64,000 nucleotides of DNA from Physcia stellaris (GCA_018902385.1 JABSSW010000042.1:248001-312000); one strand, 5' to 3'; counted from the stretch's first letter, positions 46,877-59,111 are shown. Notes: generated by a model not told the origin, from the sequence alone. Translations and numbers: made by a program.

Positions 46877-47972
46877 CTTCAACTGTAGAGGGAGTTGAAG
46901 ATGCAGGTTTTGGTGCAGCTGCAGGTACTTAACGGGGGTTCTTCATGGTATTCAGCAAATGGAAATCTCTGACGTTTATTGGGGGGCGTCTGGCTGGTGA
47001 TCTGTATGTCATTCTCTTTGAACATGTATGTTGAAATCACGTCCGTTGATCCTGAGCGTATTGTGGAATGGGAGGACTGGTTGGTTGGGTGGAACTGCAC
47101 ATTGGGTGATTCAACATCGTCCCAGGGGTCTTCTTCGAGCTGGTAGGACGGCGGGCTAGTGATGTCTTAAATCTAATACATCAGCAAATATTTGTTGTGG
47201 TCCTACTAGGTCTTTATTACGAAATGCGTACCCACACCCTGTATCTATTGTAAGACCCCGTGTCATGTTGTTGCACTTGCACTTTGCTCTTGACAAGAGC
47301 GGTTGGCAGGGAGCTGCTCTTTCTGGAGTCGTGCTAGGTTATCTCGTACCCATCTCGCACAACTTTGCATATGATGCCCTCACTCATCAATTCATGCTTC
47401 GTGATCAAAGTATATGCTTCAATCAACGTCGGACCAACCAAACCATCTACAAAAGTGAACTCTGACTACAAGGGTCGATATATTCAGAAGAAAGTGTATT
47501 TAATCTGCACGACATCGGTTCACCAAAATTGCGCTTCTTTGAAATCGGCCGATCCCATGCTCTGGCAAGATTGGCGTGATTTCCTCGACGTCACTTTGTT
47601 CTGAACTAACGAAGATTCAGATCACTGTTTCAATGCTCGAATGTCTGGCTTTGGAGGTTGATAAAGACGAACGAGCAAAGAATAGACAACTCCGCAATGG
47701 TCTTCTGGTTCAATCAAGCAGTGTATAGATCTGAACGACACTTACCCTTGAATTTGCGCCCAGCTAGGATGGATATCACTGCTCGAATGGTGAATCATGA
47801 CTAGATCAGCGTTCTGACTGATCTCGGTCGTATGGTGCGTCAGAGCAGAAGATACCCCTATTCGGTCGAAGGCTAGAACATACACTTCGGTGTCGAATGG
47901 TCGAGCTACAGGACGGCTAAAATACAAATTGGAGTCCTACCACATACAGTAGTAGGTCCCCTCTCCGGTCTA
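46877..47972. other. Intergenic, nothing recognised
   Basis: Only short unrelated frames are present. Nothing resembles a known family. Confidence 0.5.
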
Positions 47973-49697
47973 TCAAGCAGCAGCAGCATTTGATATTCTT
48001 GCCTCACTAGCGCAGCTTACACTTTTTCTTTCAAACAGCTCATACTTCGGATAATGAGCCTGACCTCCCGACAAGAGATACGCCGCGACACTGGCTGAGA
48101 ACCTGCGGATCTTCCCGTCTCGAATGTCAGGACAGTAAAAGCCATCCAGATCGCTATCTTTTCGAAACAAGATCGACAGCGCAGAGTCCTGTAGCTCTCC
48201 GAGATCTGCATGCTTGAGGGACATGAGGGGCGCCACTTCCCTAATCGCATTCTCCCAACTTGAGACCCCAGTCGCTTGTTGGACGGGCTCGATCATGTAG
48301 GGTATCTTGAAGGTTATGCTCCCCAGTGTTTCCGTGTGCGATTTCATGAAAGTCACAAATGCTGCCTCGGCGATGCTGAACCGATCGACGACCAGTGTTT
48401 GCAAGTGGCCTAGGCGGAGCTGTTTGAAAATTTCGGAGATCTCTCCTAGTGGATAACCATCCCATAGGCTTCTTACGCAGAAGCTGCCTGCTTCCGGATT
48501 TATGGATGAGCCTGCGTAGAGCCGTAGGTTCAAGTGTGTGACGTTGGCACAATGCTGCGGGAATCGGGCCAGGCCATTGTTCCTACGGCTCATGATGAGT
48601 CTTATATCAAGAGATTGTAATGAAAGAAACTCCTTCTCCTTCTGCCTCATGAGGTTGCTCTCGTGAATTCCAGCCTCATCTCCTCCCATCCAGAAGTGAG
48701 CTGGAATGGCACACACCTGAAGTTTTTTTACAGGAGTAGGTGCTACCGCTAGTGCATCCAGAACAAGCTGTATGGGTTGAAGCGCTTTATGCGGTAGGAC
48801 CTCATCATATTCGAACGCGTCAGAGAAGAGAAATCCCGCTTGTAGAGACTCTCTTGCAACGTTCCATCGTTCGAAAGCTTCAAAGTCCGGCTCGCAACAA
48901 TCGTAGTCCGTCCATTCACCGAAAGTAAGAGGTGTCATTCGGAGTGTGTGTAGGTTAGGAAGGCTGAACATTAGATGACCTAGCAACCCCGGCGCTCCTG
49001 GATCGGCGAGAAGGGCTTGTTGATCTTCCACAAGCTTTAAAAGGACAGTATGCATGCATCTCAAAAAAGGTTGACCTTCCACAAGCTTTGACACCATATC
49101 ATGTATACACGCCAGATCTCGGTCCTGGGCTGGATTGACCGAAGCTTCTATTCCTAGCCTTCCTGCGTCGGCTATAATGGTTGCCTGACCTCGTAAAACC
49201 CTTAAGAGCAAAGCATGCATACGTCTCTGCGCTTGATCTTCGAATGGACCGTCCCAAGGGTCTACTTCCGGATGTATCTCGTTTCCATCTTGGTCCCTTT
49301 GGTCATCTACAGACATCTCTCTGTCTATTAAGGGACTGATATCCACGCATGACTTCCAATCATCGAAGTTGGTCAGATCCTGTCTCAACAGCCTTTGTTC
49401 GAAGGCAAGACTTTGGACGTGACGGCTTAATTTAGGATGAGAAGCGATCATTGATAGCCGGTCTATCGAATTCGGTAGCCAATTGACATACAAATCTTGG
49501 AATAGATTATGTGCAGCAATATCAGCTAGTCTCTGACACACACGTCGTACAGCTGCTAGGGATTTGCGATCTAGGTATGCGCAAACTTCGTGCCAGATCT
49601 CGCTTGCTAAGTTCTCAAACGAAACAGATGCCGGGGACAATGACCATAAATGCAATTTTGGCGTGAGCCGTGCTTGGCGAAGAGCTGAAGGCTTCAT
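47973..49697 (-). CDS. F-box/LRR-like protein
   Basis: The frame gives 574 residues from the ATG at 49697. The frame extends 43 codons upstream, but only from a GTG, so the ATG is preferred. Residues 27-68 ('FENLASEIWHEVCAYLDRKS' onward, 'VCQRLADIAAHNLFQDLYV') form an F-box of the common fungal type. The remainder contains leucine-rich, repeat-like segments ('LMFSLPNLHTLRM', 'LSLQSLDIRLIM', 'NVTHLNLRLYAG', 'RLGHLQTLVVDRFSI'). The likely role is the substrate-recognition subunit of an SCF ubiquitin ligase. The target is unknown. It has no introns and the stop is TGA. It shares architecture with the decayed copy at 40227-41025. Confidence 0.88.
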   Translation of the reverse strand: MKPSALRQARLTPKLHLWSLSPASVSFENLASEIWHEVCAYLDRKSLAAVRRVCQRLADIAAHNLFQDLYVNWLPNSIDRLSMIASHPKLSRHVQSLAFEQRLLRQDLTNFDDWKSCVDISPLIDREMSVDDQRDQDGNEIHPEVDPWDGPFEDQAQRRMHALLLRVLRGQATIIADAGRLGIEASVNPAQDRDLACIHDMVSKLVEGQPFLRCMHTVLLKLVEDQQALLADPGAPGLLGHLMFSLPNLHTLRMTPLTFGEWTDYDCCEPDFEAFERWNVARESLQAGFLFSDAFEYDEVLPHKALQPIQLVLDALAVAPTPVKKLQVCAIPAHFWMGGDEAGIHESNLMRQKEKEFLSLQSLDIRLIMSRRNNGLARFPQHCANVTHLNLRLYAGSSINPEAGSFCVRSLWDGYPLGEISEIFKQLRLGHLQTLVVDRFSIAEAAFVTFMKSHTETLGSITFKIPYMIEPVQQATGVSSWENAIREVAPLMSLKHADLGELQDSALSILFRKDSDLDGFYCPDIRDGKIRRFSASVAAYLLSGGQAHYPKYELFERKSVSCASEARISNAAAA

Positions 49698-50855
49698 GAT
49701 GATCTCTGAGCAGTAATTCTCGGCACAATCGGATTGCGGAAGAATCACAATGCGAACACAGGTCGACTGAGCATCTCCTGCGCTTGTCGCTTGTAAGCCG
49801 TGTGCCAAGCAATTAAGGCTAATCACGTGATGTCTCGCTTATTGACCAATTATCGTTGTCTTCTTTCTTCCCCGCAACAGCTCCCTCTCATAGCAAGTGC
49901 TGTCCTCAGCATCATCTCGCTAGACCACCTCCAATCATGTGGATATTTAGCCAGCTGCCTTTGCCAATCTTTCATCTTCATCAACAATATAGACATTACG
50001 CTCGCAGTATCGCGATCAGACAAACACACATACTCGGTATGTTCAAGCTTGCGACATTTGCTGACAGGATCAAATCTACCATTTCAATGCTCTCGCCGCC
50101 AAGAACAGTCATTCTGCTCGTTTCGTAGTAGTACTAAACCCAGAAGTGACATACAAGCAGAATTTTTCTTCTCCGTGACCATACCAGCGGTCAGGGTGAG
50201 CAAATCGAAGTCAACTTTCTCTTTATCAATGCGGACGATACACGTTTAATCTCAACAAAAAGTCGATAAGCGAGACATCACTGCTTAAAAACGACTCATC
50301 CGTTCTGAGAACGTTGAGTTTCAGGGGGAGCGATATATTGGGTGTCCTGAAACATCTTGACATGAAATCCAATCGCAACATATCAAAATTAGGAAGTGTG
50401 AGTAACAGTGGTGAGTCGGACGACGGCGGGGCTTCTCTATCTCCAGGTAATGGCGTAGGCTTCTTCTCGGGCCCATGCTGTAGTTTGACATTCAAATCGT
50501 GGCATATTTTCTTTGTAATTGAACTGTCTTTCGAATTGTTAGGTCTTTCAAGCCACAGACACAACTACCTGTTTCTCTTTCTTTGTGTACAGGCATGATC
50601 AAACAATGTATTCTCTTCACTATCTTTTGTTCTTTTGTTATGATCTCCTCTACTTCGGCAATCGTCAAAGGGTACCGTAGTTTCTTCTACATTGTTCTGT
50701 TGTCATGCTAAAGCCTACTCTAAAATCTGGACATCAAATTGTTGAAGCCGGCAAACCTTTTGAGAGATCTAAAGCAGGTATTTGCCTGTCGAGAGAACAG
50801 CCTCCTGTAAGACTCCCATACCTGCCATAGTCTCAGGAATCTCCAACTCACAACC
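49698..50855. other. Intergenic, nothing firm
   Basis: A minus-strand frame at 50564-50226 (112 codons) contains 'LPNFDMLRLDFMSRCFRTPN', an LRR-like phrase. It has no F-box and its first codon is only one of several possibilities. It may be a fragment of another F-box/LRR gene. Confidence 0.4.
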
Positions 50856-51935
50856 ATGAAAACAGCGTCCTTGGCTGGCCTGATCATTGGGATCACCATC
50901 CCTTCTCTGACCCTCTTTCTGTTTCTTCCCCTGGTCCTCAAACGATGTCGAGCACGCAAGAAGCAGCCAGATGAGAATAAAGACATCGAGATGAATCGTG
51001 AGGTTAATACACAGCCGCAGTGGCCTTTCACAGTGTCCTCTCCAACCTCGTCCGAAGCCTCCACCCCGGAGCTAATAAACCCTACCGAAACAAAGCGCTG
51101 CAATCAGCCTGATACTGTCCCCTCTATATTGTCATCCCGACCAAACCTGGGGACTTTGGCTCAGCTGCAGGCGCAAGCACATTGGACGCCAGATGAAGTT
51201 AATGGGCACGATGGTTCAATCCGGGTGAATTCCATCAATAAAGAAGGACTACCACGACACCAAGAGCAGGAGCAGGAAGGGGCAGAAAATATGGACTGGC
51301 GCGATGTACTTGACAGCAGAGAAGATCTCACACACACCGAGAAACTCATCCTAGCAAGCAAGCACCAGCTCACTTCCGCCCCTACCGCTGCCACTTCACC
51401 ATTATCTTATTCATCTGCCTCATCCAATTACTCCTCATCTTTCTCCTCAGATAAAGACTCCGTTCACCAGCCTTCCACAACCCAAGAAAAAACGACCTTT
51501 CCAACCACCGCCTCACCATACCACCACCCTTCGCCGCTGGCACAACATCCCACTTATCCCACTACCTCACCCCACGCCTCTGCGCGCTCACGACGCTCCC
51601 ATGGCTTCCACTACGCCGAACGCGTGCTACCTCTGTCATCCACGCTCTCTCCTTCGCCTTCACGCCCAATACGGCGAGGGGAGGGAGGGAGTTTTGCGCA
51701 GCGGATGGCGAGATCAGAGGCCTCGGGTGGGGATGGTGGGCAGCGAGTGGGTGGGAGCATGGCAAGGAGGAAAATGTCAGGCCCAGAGAGGCCGCACCGG
51801 GAGAGAGATGGTATAAGTCGACAGCGGCAAACGCTCGCGGAGCGAAGGGGACAATCGCTGGGTAGCTTAGGTTTCGAGCACATGTATAGGATGCCGGGTA
51901 AGGAGTGGCCGATTGATGGGTTCAGGGGGGAATAG
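50856..51935 (+). CDS. Single-pass membrane protein with low-complexity tail
   Basis: The frame gives 359 residues. The ATG at 50856 has a good context (ACAACCATGA). Residues 6-28 ('LAGLIIGITIPSLTLFLFLP' and beyond) form a membrane anchor, followed by a basic stop-transfer (KRCRARKKQ). 'MDWRDVLDSREDLTHTEKLI' near residues 147-166 is the only globular-looking piece. The rest is Ser/Thr/Pro/His-rich and then Arg/Gly-rich, presumably disordered and cytoplasmic. No family is recognised. No intron is needed. Confidence 0.7.
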   Translation: MKTASLAGLIIGITIPSLTLFLFLPLVLKRCRARKKQPDENKDIEMNREVNTQPQWPFTVSSPTSSEASTPELINPTETKRCNQPDTVPSILSSRPNLGTLAQLQAQAHWTPDEVNGHDGSIRVNSINKEGLPRHQEQEQEGAENMDWRDVLDSREDLTHTEKLILASKHQLTSAPTAATSPLSYSSASSNYSSSFSSDKDSVHQPSTTQEKTTFPTTASPYHHPSPLAQHPTYPTTSPHASARSRRSHGFHYAERVLPLSSTLSPSPSRPIRRGEGGSFAQRMARSEASGGDGGQRVGGSMARRKMSGPERPHRERDGISRQRQTLAERRGQSLGSLGFEHMYRMPGKEWPIDGFRGE

Positions 51936-52243
51936 GTGAGATGAGGATAGGCAGGTGTGTGAGATTGTGGCTACTTTCTGAGTGGATATCTGGCCGATGT
52001 TTTGGTAATGGTGACTTAAGTAATATTTATCATATAGAAGGGTTGAGTCGGGGGGTAGTGGTGATTCGGCAAAGGTAATGTCTAATATCTCTTCTTCATT
52101 TTTGATGATTGTTACCAATATACCACCAATCCAGCTTTGAGCACTTTTTTGGATTGTTGTGTAGAATACTACAATTTCTTAATTTTCGTGTCGTTATCAT
52201 CTACAAGATAAAGAGAACTTGACTTCTTGATCGTTCTATTACG

Positions 52244-52660
52244 ATGTTTATGTTTGTTTTGTTGCTCAAAATTTCTGCTGCTGTACTCATCCCACTCGTC
52301 TCATTGGCCACATTTCAATTGCTCGCTCTCGTCCAGTTCACTGAATATCTACACATAATCATAAAGACAGAACTAAGATTCCGACATCTTTTCTCCTCAC
52401 CGAAAACCAAAGAGCGAGTTCCACAAGATTCAGATCTCTATTCTATAACTCGAAAAGTCTTCTCGCAGAACCAAAATTCTCAAAATTCGTATATACAATT
52501 AGACCCACCAATAACGAACTCAATCTTGCTTCCAGCAATAGAATATCAATTCGGCCACACGATATCTGCTCAACTGAAACTGTTCATAAATACAAGATCA
52601 GGACGCTCGACAGAATGGTTCTCTGAGATATTCTTAGAACTTAAGAGACAATGGATATGA
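52244..52660 (+). CDS. Small protein with N-terminal hydrophobic segment, hypothetical
   Basis: The frame is 138 codons from the ATG at 52244. Residues 1-31 (MFMFVLLLKISAAVLIPLVS and on) form a signal-anchor or signal peptide. The remainder is hydrophilic with no motif that I recognise. Neighbours give no hint. It could be a real short gene or a chance frame. Confidence 0.4.
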   Translation: MFMFVLLLKISAAVLIPLVSLATFQLLALVQFTEYLHIIIKTELRFRHLFSSPKTKERVPQDSDLYSITRKVFSQNQNSQNSYIQLDPPITNSILLPAIEYQFGHTISAQLKLFINTRSGRSTEWFSEIFLELKRQWI

Positions 52661-53629
52661 GTAAGAGATGTTAGTACTGATGAGATCTAGGTATTCAGAC
52701 GGGATGATGTAGGAGTACGAGATCCAGAGCGAGGCTGGATGAAGCGGTTGATATTGACGTAAAACTCGGGGGTATCTCACTTGGATCGTTTCAGTTTCCT
52801 CCCTCTCGTGTCCCGAGCCTCAAAACTAAGTTGAAGAAAATTCCGAATGGCGTTCTCCGACCTTATGATTTCAAGGCTACCTTTTTTAGCAAACGGTAGC
52901 TGCCTCCAACAGCAGCGTTGATATCATGGAGGTACGAGTACTGCTGACTCACACGTAAGCGCGGCTTCTGAAAGTTCATCCCTATCCCTGCGATCCTTTC
53001 CTCAAATCCCCAAAAGTACCCCAACACGCAAAAGGAAAACGTCAGCCAGACAGAAACCCGCAAGATCGGATCACAAGGTATTATCTTCAATGCGGAACCT
53101 TCTAATTCCTTAGCGCGACTGTATCTCATTGATTACAATGGTGGAGGGTTTCGCCGACTCCTGGCCCTGCTTTAGCTGGTCGCTCAGCTACGATAATTGG
53201 TAGGTATCAGCGAGAAGCGAAGTGCCACATCAGTGAGTGCATGGGATACATGGTAAGATTTCAAGGATAACATGACAGAACCGGGTTGATAGGGGATCTA
53301 TTGGGAAATACTAGGACTCGAACACTTCAGTTGTTGGTGAGCGGGAGGGGCAGGAAAAAGGTACTAATAACTTATTTCTAATGATTCCATATCGCTAATA
53401 ACACACCGCGCTATGCTATATATACACAGACCATTCACATGCATGTCTATCTCATGCACTCGTAAAGGGGGGTGGGCACCCTTTTTAGTGCCTTGAAGTC
53501 GCCCAGCAACTTCAGCCTGACGTACCTGGAACGCGTCTGTGGCGTTCTAAGTAAAATACCAGTGCAAGGGATAAACCATTACCCCTCCTCATCACTGAAT
53601 ATTAGAGCGTACCTAACTTCCAAAGCCGC
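52661..53629. other. Intergenic between small protein and MFS gene
   Basis: A minus-strand frame of 88 codons (53129-52863) has a hydrophobic core 'VSVWLTFSFCVLGYFWGF' and might be a small membrane protein. Support is weak. Nothing else is visible. Confidence 0.35.
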
Positions 53630-55394
53630 TCAAACAGCCGCCGTGGCCGCCCCCGGTTTAATATTCCTCCACTTCGCCGCCAGCGCAATTGGCACCGTGA
53701 CGCCCGCCAACGCCACAATAAGCGCAAACGCCACCTTCAGCCCATCCATATACGCGGTCAAGATCCCCGGGATCTGCTCCTCGGAGAAAACATGCCTCAG
53801 CTGCGTCGCTCCGGTCGCAATCACGAGCTTCGGGTCCACGCCTGGCGCCGTGATGGGGATTCTCGATAGAAGGCGATTGGCCCACGCGGTTTGGCCTGCG
53901 GAGACGAAGAAGGCGCCGCCGATGGATTGGAAGAAGAGAGTTATGGCTGTGACGGAGGATATCTCGGATAGTTTTACGAAGGATTGGTTTGCGATTATGG
54001 GGACTTGGATGCTGAGACCGATGCCGATGCCTGCGATGGCTTGGTAGCCTATCCAGTGAGCGGACGAGGTCCCGATGTCGAGGGTAAATATTAGGCCAGC
54101 GCCAACGGTCGAAAGTAATGATCCGGCGAGCAGGATGGGCACGTAGGCGCCTAATCTGGATATCAAGTTACCCGAAGTTATGGTGAAGATGCTGATGCCG
54201 AGGACGAGAGGAATGTTGTTGATCCCGGATTGGGAGGCAGAATCGTTGTCGACGGATTGGAAGTAGATGGGCAGGTAGTAGAGGAGAGTAAAAAAGGAGC
54301 CGGCAAAGAAGAAGATGTAGCTGCAATTCACCATGATGGCGCGGTTACCGATCAGAGAGCCTTGTAGCAGGGCGCGGTCACCCACGTAGTACTCGTTGAC
54401 GCCAAAAGCGATGAGCAAAAGTACAAAGCCGACGAGGGTCCCGATAACGCTAGAGTCGCCCCAAGAACGAGTGGTGCCACCCCACTGGAGGGCAAGGATA
54501 TAGCAGATTATAGCACCCATGATGATGAATGTGCCTAGGGGATCCATTTGAAGGATCTTTTCGCGCCAGGTTGCCTTGACGGGTTTAGAGGCTGCAGGGG
54601 CTTGGAAAAAGACGAATAGAATGGCCATTGAGAGGCCGCCGACAGGGAGGTTGATGTAGAAGCACCATCGCCAGGAAAGCTTAGATGTGAAGACGCCCCC
54701 GAGCAGAGGGCCGATGACACTGGCAATGCCGTACGCTGCTCCTAGGATTCCGGTAAAAGCCGGTCGTTGGGATGGTGGTGCAGCGAATGCGATGATGGTG
54801 TAGGCACCAGAGGCGATGCCGGCTCCGCCGAGGCCTGCATCCTCGTAAGTGACCGATATAGGCTGTGGGTATATGGGACTTACCTGCTATAGCTCGGCCG
54901 ATGATCAGAGTAACGCTGTTTTGAGCAACACCGCATAGTAGGCTACCGATTTCAAAGATTCCAATTGCGGATAGGAATGTAATCTTCAAGGGAAAGTATT
55001 TGTAGGCTTTGCCCCATGTTGACTGAAAGGCGCCAATAGTGAGGAAGAAGGAAGCGCCATACCAGCCCACTTGATCTAAACTATGGAATTCATCGGTGAT
55101 TCGAGGAATAGCAGTAGCAACAATGGTCATATCAAGCGCGACCAGAAAGATGGAGAGAACCAGGGCGACGATGATGATAAAGAGCTTGAAGGCATGCGGA
55201 TAATCTGCAGCATCAACCTGCAAAAGGTCTTGCTCTGACTCATCACGTGATGTGCGGACATTCTCCAGTTCGTTGTCGGGGCTTTCGAGGCCAGAACTGC
55301 TGGTATCCAAGGATGCTTTCTCGGCTTCTCCATTGTAGGGAACCGGGAGATGGGCTTGTGGGAGGCCACTTACCTGGTCAGTTGTGTCCGACAT
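53630..55394 (-). CDS. MFS transporter, DHA2-type (14-TM) drug/toxin pump
   Basis: There are two exons, 55394-54884 and 54834-53630. They are separated by a 49-nt intron (donor GTAAGT, acceptor GATGCAG) that restores '[13 protein letters not shown]' and gives 571 residues. A polar N-terminal tail (1-66) precedes the first membrane helix. '[20 protein letters not shown]' (87-106) is the signature of proton-driven 14-TM efflux pumps. '[16 protein letters not shown]' (202-217) is antiporter motif C. '[13 protein letters not shown]' precedes a loop. Such pumps export fungicides, toxins or secondary metabolites from the plasma membrane. It diverges from the Zn2Cys6 regulator at 56586, with about 1.2 kb between them, which suggests local control. 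The substrate is not predictable. Confidence 0.93.
54835..54883 (-). other. Intron of the MFS gene
   Basis: This is a 49-nt intron with GTAAGT at its 5' end and CAG at its 3' end. Removing it joins the two coding frames in phase 1 across a conserved glycine-rich segment. Confidence 0.9.
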
Positions 55395-56585
55395 AGCTGC
55401 CGATGATCTCCAAACCGGAGGGTTTTGGAGTGAGAGGTGAAGGATGGACTGTTGAGCAAATTTGAAGGGTGGATTGCAAGGTCAGGTCTGAAGAGATCCG
55501 AGGCTGAGAGTTGAGTTGCAAATTTGAGTTGGAAGGACTCATGGCAGAAAGGAACGACAAGATCCAAGACATATATGCAAGAGTTAATTTAGGGATATAT
55601 ATTACTGACCCTTCGGACACTTTTCGCAGAGATTGTGCAGTACTAGTGCGCCCCCCTGAACAGGTACTCGTACGGAGACACCGTCCATCGGACTTACATC
55701 GGTCGTCCGACGGAGATTCACCAGTCGTTCCCATCGTTGACTCATGGACAAGGGACCGCTTCGAGTCTTTCAGTACAGCGCTACCCAATTAAATCGGAAT
55801 CCAGCGACTCAGACTATCTCATCATCGCGACTTTCGGCATTGCCTTTGACGATATTGAAAAGCCGTGCAGCCAAGATGAGAGCACAGACATTCGAGTGAC
55901 GGAGATGACACATGGCACACACAGAAATGGGTGTGGCCATCCTGTATACATTATGTGCGTCGCCCAAAAAGAACCAGTAAATTAATTATCCTCTGGTGAC
56001 AGCATCTACTAGAATGGAAGGGGATGGGAAAATCAGCCAAATAAAAGCGATGGGAAAGATTCCTTTTTCAGAATACGCAGAGGGCTAATGGACCTGACAG
56101 CTCCGCTGACGTCATCGTGCCGAGACGGGCATGCCAACCGAGCTAAAGATAAGATACGGGCTGGTCACTTTTGGCTTAGCTGCCGATCTTCTTCGTCCGA
56201 CGCTTCGAAAGCGATCGGTCGGCTTTGATTGACTGGTCCGGTCCGACGTGCCAAATGCATTACTCAGATCTCAGCTTAGTAACTGATGTGAGATCGGATT
56301 CCTTGTTCCATCTTTCTACCTTCCAGGCTGCCACTGTTGAGGCAACAACAATACCATCGGGTACTGGGAAACAAGAGCAAAACACTTCTGGGATGTGCGA
56401 CGCGTGCACGTCTTCGAGGATACCTTGCTTGCGCACAGACCGTGAAGCGTGGACTGCCACCATATACGATAGTGCTAGGTGGGGATATTCGCAGCTCATA
56501 TCTAAGTTATTGACGAAACACTGCTACAGATATCGAACGCTGACTCTGATTTTCCGAGCGTTTCCAGAAGAAGCACCTTTTCATC
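55395..56585. promoter_or_regulatory. Shared divergent promoter region with CGG/CCG clusters
   Basis: This is the intergenic space between the divergent pump and regulator genes. Two dense clusters of CGG/CCG triplets stand out: 55681-55713 (CCG at 55681 and 55707; CGG at 55689, 55700 and 55711) and 56216-56245 (CGG at 56216, 56220 and 56239; CCG at 56238 and 56243). Zn2Cys6 proteins bind such triplets, so these may be sites for the neighbouring regulator. The spacing rule is unknown and the binding is inferred. Confidence 0.35.
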
Positions 56586-59111
56586 ATGTCTGCAGCGTCC
56601 AGTGTTCTCCCCGAGGAGGTATCTCGGAAACGAATGAGGAAAGGAACGCATAGCTGTACCGAGTGTAGGCGACGGAAGAAAAGCTGTGTGATGCATTCGA
56701 ACGGCGAAAAGTGTATAGAATGTACAGAACGAGGCGTAGACTGTCAAAGCCAAGACGCAAGGCCACTGAAGCAACCGCGGGTGGAGAGCAAGCAAGGCTT
56801 ACAGGAAAGAATCATTCGACTTGAAAGTACGGTGCAGGCTATTGTTGGCAACTTGAACACGGGTGGTCTGAACAAAGAGGTAAGCGTGAGACATTTCTCC
56901 GTCTTTTATTTGTTGTTGCAAGCGATGCAACTCATCATGGTCGATATTTCACAAGGTTGAGCTTGCCAACCAGAATCTTTTCAAAGCACGGGAAGGTGCA
57001 AGCTAATGATACCAGACGTTAGATGACAGTATACATCGACTATCTTCCGAAGCTGATCCGTCAAGCCCTCTTTCTGATGAGATGTTTCAAGATGCAGAAA
57101 ATATCGATAGTGCGCCTATTCTCAGCATATTTGACAATGCGGTACTAAGCCGTCTCGATGAGTCAGGAAAGCGCAGTGGCCCTGCAGCAAGTCCTGTTCC
57201 ACGCCAAGATCGTAAGATCGATAAACTCCGCAAGACCCTTCTGTCTTTCTTCCCATCACCAGAATTAGAAAGGCAGTTCTTGAAAAGCTCTTACTGGTGG
57301 GGTGCATGGCATGATGTATTTCCGGGGATGTTCGGCGTAGACGGAAGTTCAACTTCAGTTAGCAAGTTTGTGACGTCGACAAAAGCCAGCGGCAATGTGC
57401 AGCAGATAGTTCAAGCCTTGCTATGCTTGATCTGGACGGTACAGGAAGGTAAAGGGTTTGAGAGCTATGCTCATGACCACAGGACCAAGAATACCGCATG
57501 GGGGAGCTCCAACTCAGATTGTGCACGCCATATCGAGAAAGTTATCAAATTGCTCGATAAGCTCGTTCTAGCAGATGATGAGCTAGCTAGCACAATAGAT
57601 GGTGTCGAGTGTATGATTTTACTAGCAAAGTATGATTCGAACAAAGGCCGTATTCGAAGCTCTTGGCTCCGCACTAGACGTGGGCTGTTGCTCGGACAAT
57701 TACTTGGTTTGCATCGACGGGCAAATGGCCGGACACCAGAAGATACTCAGCGGCGCGAGAGTGTATGGAGGGCTCTTTACCAAGGTGATCGCTTTATGAG
57801 TCTGATGTTGGGTCTGCCATATGGCGCTCAAAGAGAGCACTGTGAGATTAACAGCGCCACGAAGCCATCCAGGTAAGCTGCCTCAATTAAGCCCTTTCTT
57901 ATTATGCTTCATTATGCTTCATATGTGTCAAGACAACCCGTCAACGAACTTTATAGTAGCATACCCCATCATGACTATCTAGCCGATCCCATGAAGGCTG
58001 ACTTCCAACGGAGACAGCCGGAACTATATCTTTGACATGGCCGATCTGGCAGGAGACGTCCTTGACCGGAACCTCAAACCCTCCGTCGATGGAAATTACA
58101 TGGATACTGTCAAGATCGAAGGAAGCATGATGGAGTCGGCAAACTCGATGTCACCTGAATGGTGGCGGCCTGAGTTGAGTGATGATGAAGACAAATATCT
58201 GCAGATGTACCGTCGTCTCCTTCCTCAATTCTGGTTCTATCAGATTCGCGCCTTGCTACACCTTCCGTTCATGTTAAAAGCGAACCAGGATCGTCGATAT
58301 GAGTATAACAGAGTCGCCGCTCTTGAGTCTGCACGAGAGATGATAGTTCGTTTCAAGGTGCTTCGTCCAACCCAAGGATTTGAGTCGCTCGTATGCAAGT
58401 TAACGGACTTTCAAGTCTTCACGGCGGCGATGCTATTGATTTTGAATCTTTACGGCTCTCTTGCAGCGACTTCCAAACGCAATGAGGAGGAGGATGAACG
58501 CGACTGGGAACTGATAAGCACGACCCACGAAATCCTTCAGCATGCCTCTAAAGCCACTGGTAAGTCTTTCAAAATCATTGTTACGGCAGTCTAGCGACTC
58601 TTGTCGCAACTTGATCTTTCTATAACTTGTTGGTAGCTGACTTTGAACTTCTCACACAGACGGAGTTGTTGCAAGCCAGGCCGCCCGGGCATTGGGCATG
58701 TTTGTCCAGGGTCGCAACAAGCAGTGTCCATACAAGCAAGAAACAACATGTAAAGTCGTGATTCCCTGCTTTGGCACTGTTTCGTTTAGAGCCGGTAAGG
58801 ACTTTGCAAGACAATCTCTATGTGCGCAGGTACCTAGCACACTCTCACAGTCTGCTGGCCTTCCAACGCCGGCGGAATCTTACTCAGGAACGTTCGATGA
58901 GACCCAGTCGTCAACATCGGATCCTTTCATATCATTCGACAGTTACCTAGCGCAGATGCCATTTGACTTCAATCTCGATGAACAGACTATCCACCAACCA
59001 CCAGGGATCTTTGATTCGTACAGCGATTCTCTTGCCAACATTAACCTGGACTTGGACCAAAACTGGGCGTGGTATCCTGTCGAGCAACAAGCTGCACCTC
59101 CATTGCCGTAG
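56586..59111 (+). CDS. Zn2Cys6 transcription factor with fungal-specific regulatory region
   Basis: Proposed exons are 56586-56879, 57016-57872, 58018-58559 and 58660-59111, giving 714 residues with all phases matching. The Zn2Cys6 cluster is C24-x2-C27-x6-C34-x8-C43-x2-C46-x6-C53. A short coiled coil follows (about 71-92, 'LQERIIRLESTVQAIVGNL'). The middle holds the regulatory region of fungal activators: 'RRGLLLGQLLGLHRRANGR' and 'RRESVWRALYQGDRFMSLML' with 'GLPYG'. Exon 4 encodes 'ASQAARALGMFVQGRNK' and a Gln/Pro/Asp-rich C-terminus that could activate transcription. Donors are GTAAGC/GTAAGT. Intron 1 (136 nt) is the least certain. It is probably nuclear. Position opposite the MFS pump suggests that it regulates efflux. 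Confidence 0.9.

Noticed and set aside
49698-49826. Extending the F-box/LRR protein by 43 residues
   Set aside because: The extension begins with GTG and reads as untranslated sequence. The ATG at 49697 places the F-box at a usual distance from the start.
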